Assembly (NCBI GenBank): GCA_937914675.1
Contig: CALDOC010000262.1
Span: forward strand, 1 to 8,886
Reading direction: 5' to 3'
DNA length: 8,886 nucleotides
Source of the DNA: an uncultured Sulfurimonas sp.
GTDB taxonomy: Bacteria; Campylobacterota; Campylobacteria; Campylobacterales; Sulfurimonadaceae
Shown here one piece after another: positions 1-5,478 of the stretch. Each line of letters begins with the position of its first letter. Position 1 is the first letter of the stretch. Below the pieces are notes generated by a model. That model saw only the letters and a list, made by a program, of their open reading frames with translations, was not told the DNA's origin and made no database searches. Made by a program: the position numbers and the translations under genes.

Positions 1-543
1 TTCATCATACTTATAGTCTTCGCGATTGTATTGATACTTATGTACAACTCACTTGTCGCCAAAAAAAATCAAGTCCAAAACATCTTTGCCAGCGTCGATA
101 CGCAACTTAAAAAGCGCTATGACCTCATACCAAATCTTGTGGCGTCCGTCAGTAAGTATATGCAACATGAGAAAAGCGTCTTAGAAGAAGTCACAAAACT
201 TCGAGCGCAAGCGAATAAGCCACACATCAGCGATGAACGCAAAATATCGCTAGACGCGAAAATGAGCGCGGCGCTTGGCTCCATCATGGTGGCGGTTGAG
301 AACTATCCCGAGCTTAAAGCGAATGAAAACGTCATGCACCTGCAACACACTCTCAATGAGGTCGAAGAGCAGATTTCAGCCGCAAGACGCGCTTACAATC
401 AGGCCGTAACCGACTACAACAACGCCTTGGAGCAGATACCTACAAACTTTATGGCGACCGCTATGAACTATCGACCAAAAGAGGTCTTTGAGATTAGTCA
501 AAGCGAGAGAAACAACGTCAACGTTAAAGAGCTTTTTCACTAG
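1..543 (+). CDS. LemA family protein (5' end cut by window)
   Basis: The reading frame is open from base 1, so the gene begins upstream; 180 residues and the TAG stop at 541-543 are visible. The first 13 or so visible residues are a hydrophobic membrane anchor. They are followed by the LemA signature: N-S-L-V-x-x-x-N-x-V, then a long helical region with F-A-S-V-D-T-Q-L-K-K-R-Y-D-L-I-P-N-L-V and an E-x-L-K-A-N-E-like segment near residues 110-118. LemA proteins are about 190 residues with one N-terminal membrane segment and a four-helix extramembrane domain, so little is missing. Their molecular function is not known; they often sit beside TPM-domain or DUF3137 genes, as here. The TTG at 31 that would allow a shorter ORF lies inside the membrane segment and is not the true start. 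The next gene begins 8 nt downstream. Confidence 0.93.
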   Translation, partial: FIILIVFAIVLILMYNSLVAKKNQVQNIFASVDTQLKKRYDLIPNLVASVSKYMQHEKSVLEEVTKLRAQANKPHISDERKISLDAKMSAALGSIMVAVENYPELKANENVMHLQHTLNEVEEQISAARRAYNQAVTDYNNALEQIPTNFMATAMNYRPKEVFEISQSERNNVNVKELFH

Positions 544-551
544 AAGTCATT

Positions 552-1514
552 ATGAAAAGAACAAGTGAACTAACGGATTTTTACTACAAAAAGCTCTACC
601 CCATTTTAGAAAAACTAGAACATGAGAGACAACAACTTCGTCATAGAATAATAACGATCGCCGTTCTCTACACAGTCGCCCTCATACTTATAACGTCAGC
701 CATTTTTAGCGCCACGGGTAATTTTGACGCTCTGGTCTTTAGCGCTTTTGTTTACATGGCCGGCGGCGCGATACTCTACAAATATCTTATCAAAGATTAC
801 ACGAAAGAGTTTAAAGACAAAGTGATTTTACCACTTATATCCGAGTTGGATAAAAATCTCGTCTACTCGCCAGAGCTTCATGTGCCCGCCGAACACTTCG
901 CTCGTTCAAATATTTTTACAAGCAAACCGGACAAGGTGGATGGAAATGATTACGTTTCAGGGAAAATAGACAACGTTCCCATACAGTTTTCCGACTTTCA
1001 TGCGCAAAAAAAGCACAAAGATTCCAAAGGAAACACCCATTGGCAAACAATCTTTCAAGGACTTTTCATAGTCTCGCAATTTAACAAAAATTTTAAAGCC
1101 CAAACCGTCGTGCTTCCCGATAGCGCGCAAAGCGCTTTTGGAGACTTGGTCGGCAACTGGCTTCAATCTTACAACATGAGTAGACATGAACTGGTAAAAA
1201 TGGACAACGTCGAGTTTGAAAAAGAGTTTGTGGTCTACTCTTCGGACCAGATAGAAGCTCGATACATATTGTCTCACTCCCTTATGAGCAAGTTGCTCAA
1301 CTTTAAAAAGCGTTCAAACCATCCCGTCTCCATATCTTTTATAGGCGGAAATATTTACATGGCGATAGAGTATAACAAAGACTTATTCGAACCGTCGGTT
1401 TTTCATTCACTTTTAAAGTATAAAATAGCGATGGAATATGTAGACACTCTTCATCTCGCTACTGGCATAGTCGAAGAGTTAAAACTAAATCAAAAACTTT
1501 GGAGTAAATTATGA
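552..1514 (+). CDS. DUF3137 domain membrane protein
   Basis: A 320-residue protein of the DUF3137 family, function unknown. The first 32 residues are basic and helical. Two membrane segments follow at about 33-53 and 59-79, then a soluble domain of about 230 residues. Family hallmarks recognised in it include F-Q-G-L-F-I-V-S-Q-F-N-K near residue 170, T-V-V-L-P-D near 185, F-E-K-E-F-V-V-Y-S-S-D-Q-I-E-A-R-Y-I-L near 225-240, an I-S-F-I-G-G-N-I-Y-M-A-I strand near 261-272, and the terminal G-I-V-E-E-L-x-L-N. The membrane topology suggests the soluble part faces the cytoplasm, but this is inference. A GAAG Shine-Dalgarno at 543-546 precedes the ATG. LemA and DUF3137 genes are frequent neighbours, so the two products may act together at the membrane. 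The stop overlaps the next start by ATGA (1511-1514). Confidence 0.9.
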   Translation: MKRTSELTDFYYKKLYPILEKLEHERQQLRHRIITIAVLYTVALILITSAIFSATGNFDALVFSAFVYMAGGAILYKYLIKDYTKEFKDKVILPLISELDKNLVYSPELHVPAEHFARSNIFTSKPDKVDGNDYVSGKIDNVPIQFSDFHAQKKHKDSKGNTHWQTIFQGLFIVSQFNKNFKAQTVVLPDSAQSAFGDLVGNWLQSYNMSRHELVKMDNVEFEKEFVVYSSDQIEARYILSHSLMSKLLNFKKRSNHPVSISFIGGNIYMAIEYNKDLFEPSVFHSLLKYKIAMEYVDTLHLATGIVEELKLNQKLWSKL

Positions 1515-2029
1515 AACTAAAAACAATTCTTTTGGCCTCAATCCTCGCGCTTAACCTTAGCGCGATAACTATTGGAAAAACTCCCAAAAACGTCAGTATA
1601 TCCGATGACAACGGCGGTCTCGTAAAAGATGGAGCCGAGTGGAATTCCTCAACTCTAAAAAACAAAGTTTACGTAATGTTTTACGTCGACCCCGACGTAA
1701 AAGATTTAAACGAGGATTTTTCCGCCGCGTTAAAAGAGAAAAAATATGACAGAAACAATTATGGAAGCTTGGCGATCATCAATCTAGCCGCGACATGGAA
1801 ACCAAACTTTGTCATTGAGGGCATCCTAAAATCAAAACAAGAAGAGTTTCCCGACACTATTTACGTAAAAGACAAAAATAGCGTTTTAGTCCATGAGTGG
1901 GAACTAGAAGATGACAACTCCGACATAATCATCTTCTCAAAAAGTGGAAAAGTGTTGTTTTACAAATATGGAAAGATGGAAACGTCCGACATAGAAAAAG
2001 CTCTAAAAATCATAGAGGAAAATCTGTAA
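1511..2029 (+). CDS. YtfJ-like exported thioredoxin-fold protein
   Basis: A 172-residue protein with a clear N-terminal signal peptide: Lys at 2 and 4, a hydrophobic core, and likely signal peptidase I cleavage after L-S-A at residue 18. The mature part resembles E. coli YtfJ. Shared features are an early I-x-x-G-x-x-P segment, W-N-S-S-x-L-K-x-K-V near 45-53, a Y-x-x-x-x-I-I-N strand near 86-91, a V-K-D-K-N segment followed by W-E-L-E-D-D-N-S-D-I-I-I-F, and a K-x-G-K-V turn. The fold is thioredoxin-like, but there is no CxxC and no cysteine anywhere, so a redox role is unlikely. The probable location is the periplasm; the role is unknown. GGAG at 1501-1504 is a good ribosome site 6 nt before the ATG. 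The gene overlaps the DUF3137 gene by 4 nt and abuts the next ATG directly. Confidence 0.82.
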   Translation: MKLKTILLASILALNLSAITIGKTPKNVSISDDNGGLVKDGAEWNSSTLKNKVYVMFYVDPDVKDLNEDFSAALKEKKYDRNNYGSLAIINLAATWKPNFVIEGILKSKQEEFPDTIYVKDKNSVLVHEWELEDDNSDIIIFSKSGKVLFYKYGKMETSDIEKALKIIEENL

Positions 2030-2818
2030 ATGAATAGTGAAAACAGTACGTTGTCTCTAAGTATCAAAGATCTCTTCACGTCTCGCATGATAAAGTACTC
2101 TCTCATGCCTTTCGTGCTGAGCATGCTCATCATGTACGCCCTATTTTTTATAGTGGCGGGAGCTGGACTCGAGCAGTTTGGTTCCATGGACGTCTCCTCG
2201 ACGCAAACAACCATGGAAAACGGCATTCCGCATACGGAAAGTTTTGCCGCCACGCTAGAGGGCACCGCTCTCATTAAGTTTCTCATGAGCAGCGCCATAA
2301 CCTCATGGATAGCCACGTTTTTAGTCTACACCATTGGAAGTTTTTTAACTCTCTATTTCTCCATCTTCGTCGCTCTTATCGTCATAGGTTTTTTAACCCC
2401 GCTCATCCTCAAAGAGTTGCAGAGAAGACATTACCCCGACGTCGAAATGATAGGACATTCAAACGTCGCCGAAGCGCTTTTTTTGACTCTGAAATGGGCG
2501 ATAACCATGGTTCTACTATTTTTGGTTCTCATCCCTTTTTACTTTATCCCACTTTTAAACATAGTGGCGTTTAACCTGCCGCTCTATTACTTTTTTCATA
2601 AAATGATGATTTACGACGTCGCTTCAACGATCTGCGCAAGAGACGAAGGCGTCAGAATAAAGTTTTTTCACGCAAGCACGCTAAGACTCAAAACGTTAGG
2701 ATTATATCTCATATCGCTCATACCTTTTGTAATATTTTTCGCGTCGGTGTTTTACGTAATTTATTTGGGCCATAGTTATTTTTTAGAAGTTAGAAAGATG
2801 AGAGAGGAAGCTTACTAA
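2030..2818 (+). CDS. EI24/CysZ-like multi-pass membrane protein
   Basis: A 262-residue membrane protein of the EI24 domain family, which includes the bacterial CysZ sulfate transporters. Hydrophobic segments lie at about 24-45, 93-127 (long, perhaps a re-entrant pair), 153-187 (long again) and 224-247, with a soluble stretch of about 40 residues at 46-86. The N-L-P-L-Y-Y-F-F-H run near 182-190 followed by Y-D-V-A-S is typical of the family. Campylobacterota EI24 proteins are mostly uncharacterised. No sulfur-assimilation genes are visible here, so sulfate transport should not be assumed. The ATG follows the previous TAA with no gap, and GAGG at 2015-2018, inside the upstream gene, is the likely ribosome site. 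It is the last gene of the envelope operon. Confidence 0.8.
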   Translation: MNSENSTLSLSIKDLFTSRMIKYSLMPFVLSMLIMYALFFIVAGAGLEQFGSMDVSSTQTTMENGIPHTESFAATLEGTALIKFLMSSAITSWIATFLVYTIGSFLTLYFSIFVALIVIGFLTPLILKELQRRHYPDVEMIGHSNVAEALFLTLKWAITMVLLFLVLIPFYFIPLLNIVAFNLPLYYFFHKMMIYDVASTICARDEGVRIKFFHASTLRLKTLGLYLISLIPFVIFFASVFYVIYLGHSYFLEVRKMREEAY

Positions 2819-2866
2819 CTTTTCAACAAAATACTTTGAATTTGTTAGGAAATTTAATTTTTTTTC
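2815..2866 (+). terminator. Weak candidate terminator after the envelope operon
   Basis: CTAAC (2815-2819, spanning the stop codon) can pair with GTTAG (2844-2848). After a small internal loop, TTCAA (2822-2826) can pair with TTGAA (2836-2840), leaving a 9-nt loop. A T-rich tract with eight T's follows, but about ten bases after the stem. The stem is AT-rich and interrupted, so read-through into the tRNA is possible. The T tract may instead belong to the tRNA promoter. Confidence 0.3.
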
Positions 2867-2868
2867 GC

Positions 2869-2874
2869 TACAAT
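2869..2874 (+). promoter_or_regulatory. -10 box of the tRNA-Ala promoter
   Basis: TACAAT lies 19 nt before the first base of the tRNA, preceded by GC and a run of eight T's. There is no good TTGACA-like hexamer at 17 bp. This fits the sigma-70 promoters of Campylobacterota, which rely on the -10 box and upstream T-rich tracts. A transcript would start near 2881, leaving a leader of about 13 nt for RNase P. Confidence 0.55.
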
Positions 2875-2893
2875 GCCAATTATATTTTCTCAT

Positions 2894-2969
2894 GGGGTCA
2901 TAGCTCAGCTGGGAGAGCGCGTCGCTGGCAGCGACGAGGTCAGGGGTTCGATCCCCCTTGACTCCACCA
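2894..2969 (+). tRNA. tRNA-Ala, anticodon GGC
   Basis: A complete 76-nt cloverleaf with encoded CCA at 2967-2969. The acceptor stem pairs GGGGTCA with TGACTCC and contains G3:U70, the alanine identity pair. The D arm reads GCTC-AGCTGGGA-GAGC. The anticodon stem CGTCG/CGACG is perfect, with loop CTGGCAG, so the anticodon is GGC (2927-2929) reading GCC and GCU codons. The T stem AGGGG/CCCCT encloses TTCGATC. No insertion or intron is present. No terminator follows, and the next 245 nt contain only a gene remnant. Confidence 0.97.
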
Positions 2970-3017
2970 AAACATCATCTAATACAATCCAAAAAAACAC
3001 TAAAATATCTCAACAAC

Positions 3018-3179
3018 AAAGATATAGGGACTTCAAATCAATATCACTCAAAATATTACGCTCAAGTCTTAACTCTTCAAAATAGCGCCAACTCTATTGA
3101 CAGACTGTCTCAGTCAATATTTAATGCTCAAATAGATTTGAACCCTCAAAGGGACGACGTTAACGTAATAAGCTTTTAG
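3018..3179 (+). pseudogene. Remnant of the N-terminus of a SNF2/DEAD-type helicase
   Basis: This frame is open back into the tRNA and stops at TAG 3177-3179, but has no ATG of its own. Codons 3042-3146 read Y-H-S-K-Y-Y-A-Q-V-L-T-L-Q, then S-I-D-R-L-S-Q-S-I-F-N-A-Q-I-D-L-N-P. As I remember the family, this closely matches the opening of large SNF2-related DEAD/DEAH helicases, which begin Y-H-A-K-Y-[FY]-A-x-E-L-T and go on to D-L-N-P-H-Q-V-D-A-A-L-F-A-F before the Walker A domain. Here the match fades after N-P at 3146, and the remaining ~900 or more residues are absent. An ATA at 3024, seven codons after the tRNA-side sequence changes character, may be the degraded start. I read it as the scar of a deleted accessory gene. 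The family match is from memory and unverified. Confidence 0.6.
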
Positions 3180-3180
3180 A

Positions 3181-3186
3181 TATAAT
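3181..3186 (+). promoter_or_regulatory. -10 box upstream of the helicase-domain/ycaO operon
   Basis: A perfect TATAAT, 28 nt before the ATG at 3215, preceded by a T-rich stretch. The -35 region is weak (GTTAAC at 3159-3164 with a 16-bp spacer at best), as usual for this phylum. Transcription would begin near 3193, giving a leader of about 22 nt that contains the AAGGA ribosome site at 3201-3205. Confidence 0.6.
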
Positions 3187-3214
3187 TCTCGCAAACATTT
3201 AAGGAAAAAACTAC

Positions 3215-3862
3215 ATGTCTGAAGAAACTCAATCACCTAAAGAAAAAAAGTACTACGACAACATAAGCATGGGACAACGCACAAAGCAGAGCGTTTATTT
3301 TGTGGCGCAACATGACAAAGCGACTATGCTTGAGAGCTATCTTCAAAAGATTGACGACCAACAGACTGTAGTGATCGTAAATAGCAAACTTGCGGCCGAT
3401 GAGCTCAACATACTTCTCAACGCCAAAGAGATAAAATCCGTCGCGGCTCATGGCAATCATAGAGCCGAACAACTCCAAGCCGCTTCCAAAGGCTTTAACG
3501 ACCGCAAGTTTGACGTACTCATCACGACCGACATGATTTTACTCTCGCTCGATTTAGAAAACGTAAGCCTATTGATAAATTTCGACCTACCTCTTGAAGA
3601 GCAGAGTTATTTCAAGCGTCTTCGTTACGTCGACGAGATAGGCCAAAGCGTCTTGTTCGTCAAACCGGAGGATGAAAAAAAGTTTTCAACCATAGAGTAT
3701 ATGATGAGAGGCGAAATAGAAGAAGCGGAGATGGAGGGTTTTAGGCCCACTCCTTACGCTTTACAGACAAAAGAGAAAAAGAAGAAACCGCGACACAAAA
3801 CGGTTAGACTAAAAGCGGCCAAAAAAGCCGCCATAAAAGCCAAATGGGTGCCAGCCAAATGA
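3215..3862 (+). CDS. Stand-alone degenerate helicase C-terminal (RecA2) domain protein
   Basis: A 215-residue protein that begins where the second RecA domain of a DEAD-box RNA helicase would begin. Visible features are Q-S-V-Y-F-V followed by D-K-A-T-M-L-E (25-40), motif IV-like V-V-I-V-N-S-K (52-58), V-A-A-H-G near 76-80, and motif V-like D-V-L-I-T-T-D (100-106) with L-D-L-E-N-V-S and I-N-F-D-L-P (121-126). Motif VI, normally H-R-x-G-R-x-G-R, reads K-R-L-R-Y-V-D-E near 134-141, so the arginine fingers are lost. The ATP-binding RecA1 domain is absent, so ATP hydrolysis is not expected. The last 30 residues are Lys/Arg-rich and could bind RNA. The upstream sequence carries a promoter and the helicase scar, not the missing half. 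The AAGGA site and ATG are convincing. An RNA-binding or adaptor role is inference. Confidence 0.82.
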   Translation: MSEETQSPKEKKYYDNISMGQRTKQSVYFVAQHDKATMLESYLQKIDDQQTVVIVNSKLAADELNILLNAKEIKSVAAHGNHRAEQLQAASKGFNDRKFDVLITTDMILLSLDLENVSLLINFDLPLEEQSYFKRLRYVDEIGQSVLFVKPEDEKKFSTIEYMMRGEIEEAEMEGFRPTPYALQTKEKKKKPRHKTVRLKAAKKAAIKAKWVPAK

Positions 3863-5478
3863 GACTACCGTCTAAGGACGCCTCGCTAGAAGAGTCTCTC
3901 CTTAAGATGAAAAACACTCTAGCCGACGTTGGTTGCGAGATGAATTTTTCCGAGCAAAAGCATCCCTTGGAAAACTGTTTTTCCATAAACCTCAGTTCAC
4001 TCGAAGCTCCAAGACACATCTACTCCAACGGCAAAGGAGTCTTTCATGAGGCCTCCATGGCGAGCGCTTTGGGCGAGTACGTCGAGAGACTTCAAACGAA
4101 CAACTTTTTCATAGACTTTCATCTGCCAAATAGAAAGTACTATCCCGACGAAGTGGCGTTTGAATTTGGCGGTGAATATTTAAACGCCGAGTTGAAAGAG
4201 ATTTACGATCCAAGGGGTAAACTTGGCGATGAGGATTTGGTTGATTTCAACAGCGACTTCACGGACAAGATAGTCGCCCTCCCCTTTGTAAAAAACTCCA
4301 CGAAAGAGAAGACGTACATCCCCATAAACGTTTTGAGCAATCTCTACGTAAGCAACGGTTTGGCGACTGGAAACACTCCCCTTGAAGCTCAGGTGCAAGC
4401 TTTGAGCGAGATTTTCGAACGCTACGCGAAGATAGAGATTATCAAAAACGGCTACGCGCTTCCCAAATTTCCCGACGCCATTGTAGAAAGTTTTTCTAAA
4501 GTCCATGACGACGTGACTTCGCTTAGAAAACTTGGCTACATAGTAGAGGTGCTAGACGCTTCGCTTGGCGGCTTGTTTCCCGTCACCGCCATTTCTCTGA
4601 TAAACCCTAAAAACTCGACCCTATTCGTCTCTTTTGGAGCGCATCCCATTTTGGAAGTTTCGCTTGAACGCACCATGACAGAGCTTATGCAGGGTCGTTC
4701 ACTTGAAAATCTCGACAGTTTTGAAACGCCGACGTTCGACATGAGTCTCGTCGCGGACAGTTTCAATCTAGAGTCTCACTTCGTGGATTCCAATGGCAAG
4801 CTCGGCTTTGGCTTTTTGAGCTCCAAAAAAAGTTTTCAATACTCCGCTTGCGACTACCATGGAACTTCAACAAAAGACGAGTATGATTTTCTCATGAACA
4901 TCTTAACACAGATAAAAAAAGAGAGTTATCTAAGAGAGTATGACTATCTCGGGTTTTATTCATGTCAGATGATAGTTCCAAGCATTTCGGAAGTTTATCC
5001 CATCGAAGATTTGATTTACAACAACAAAAACAACGGTAAACTTATCCGCGACATGGTGCTAAACTTCCAAGATTACAACCCGCAAGAGATTCTCTTTGAG
5101 ATAGAATCTCTTGAAGATTCGCTCAACGTTGAAAAATACGTCGGCGTAATATTTGAAAACAATTTCAACATGGGCGAATTCAAGGCGCAGATTCATCTCC
5201 TTCTTGGTGAGACCGAGGAAGCTCTTGAACTCCTTGAATACGGCGCAAATAAGTTAGGTCACGTCATGGTGGAAATCGCTCGAATGGAAGAGTTGGAGTT
5301 GGAATTTGCAGAGTATGAAAACGCTTTGTATGACATTTTCACAGAGGAAAAAGTCCAAAAAGCGCTAAGAATTTTAGATGGCGACGACACGCTCATAGAC
5401 GTGTCTCTCCATCAAGATTATAAGAACATGTTGCAGATGTACGACAAACTTGAGATTAAAAAATGTTTGATGAAATAA
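3844..5478 (+). CDS. ycaO: YcaO family protein, S12 methylthiolation accessory type
   Basis: A 544-residue protein resembling full-length E. coli YcaO (about 586 residues), whose loss reduces RimO-dependent beta-methylthiolation of ribosomal protein S12. The YcaO ATP-binding core is visible: N-G-K-G (62-65) and A-L-G-E-Y-V-E-R (75-82), then G-N-T-x-x-E-A-Q-V-Q-A-L-S-E-I-F-E-R-Y (176-194), then F-G-A-H-P followed by L-E-R-T-M-T-E-L-x-Q-G-R (264-285). The final ~150 residues are helical, like the TPR-type tail of this subgroup. YcaO enzymes use ATP to activate backbone amides, but the exact reaction of this subgroup is not settled. Two starts are possible: ATG 3844, or ATG 3859 (residue M6), which forms an ATGA overlap with the previous stop. 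Neither has a Shine-Dalgarno, so translation is probably coupled. No RimO gene is in view. Confidence 0.93.
   Translation: MGASQMRLPSKDASLEESLLKMKNTLADVGCEMNFSEQKHPLENCFSINLSSLEAPRHIYSNGKGVFHEASMASALGEYVERLQTNNFFIDFHLPNRKYYPDEVAFEFGGEYLNAELKEIYDPRGKLGDEDLVDFNSDFTDKIVALPFVKNSTKEKTYIPINVLSNLYVSNGLATGNTPLEAQVQALSEIFERYAKIEIIKNGYALPKFPDAIVESFSKVHDDVTSLRKLGYIVEVLDASLGGLFPVTAISLINPKNSTLFVSFGAHPILEVSLERTMTELMQGRSLENLDSFETPTFDMSLVADSFNLESHFVDSNGKLGFGFLSSKKSFQYSACDYHGTSTKDEYDFLMNILTQIKKESYLREYDYLGFYSCQMIVPSISEVYPIEDLIYNNKNNGKLIRDMVLNFQDYNPQEILFEIESLEDSLNVEKYVGVIFENNFNMGEFKAQIHLLLGETEEALELLEYGANKLGHVMVEIARMEELELEFAEYENALYDIFTEEKVQKALRILDGDDTLIDVSLHQDYKNMLQMYDKLEIKKCLMK

Larger units (their letters stand above)
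2970..3214. other. Gene-poor spacer between tRNA-Ala and the RecA2-protein operon
   Basis: This 245-nt stretch contains no intact gene. Its first ~45 nt are A-rich with a TACAAT at 2983-2988 and no terminator. A 6-bp hairpin (ATATCT 3005-3010, AGATAT 3020-3025) lacks a T tract. The middle holds the helicase remnant, and the end holds the palindrome ACGTTAACGT (3157-3166) and the TATAAT of the next operon. No repeat of the tRNA 3' end was found. Confidence 0.7.

Noticed and set aside
957..1277. Antisense ORF opposite the DUF3137 gene, and similar minus-strand ORFs at 1960-2316, 4180-4506, 5874-6089, 7475-7708 and 8479-8808
   Set aside because: Each lies opposite a strongly supported + strand gene, lacks ribosome sites and known motifs, and arises from codon bias in the real frame.
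3005..3025. Hairpin as terminator of the tRNA
   Set aside because: The stem has only six AT-rich pairs and no T tract follows.
2873..3085. ORF of 70 codons running through the tRNA
   Set aside because: Its first third is the translation of tRNA-Ala itself, a familiar false ORF; there is no ribosome site and no recognisable protein.
2894..3214. Integration att site made from the tRNA 3' end
   Set aside because: I searched by eye for a second copy of the T-arm and acceptor sequence downstream and found none in this window; no integrase is present either.
3844..5478. YcaO gene as part of an azoline or thioamide peptide (RiPP) cluster
   Set aside because: The protein resembles the full-length E. 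coli YcaO type, including the long helical tail; no precursor peptide, dehydrogenase or export gene lies nearby.
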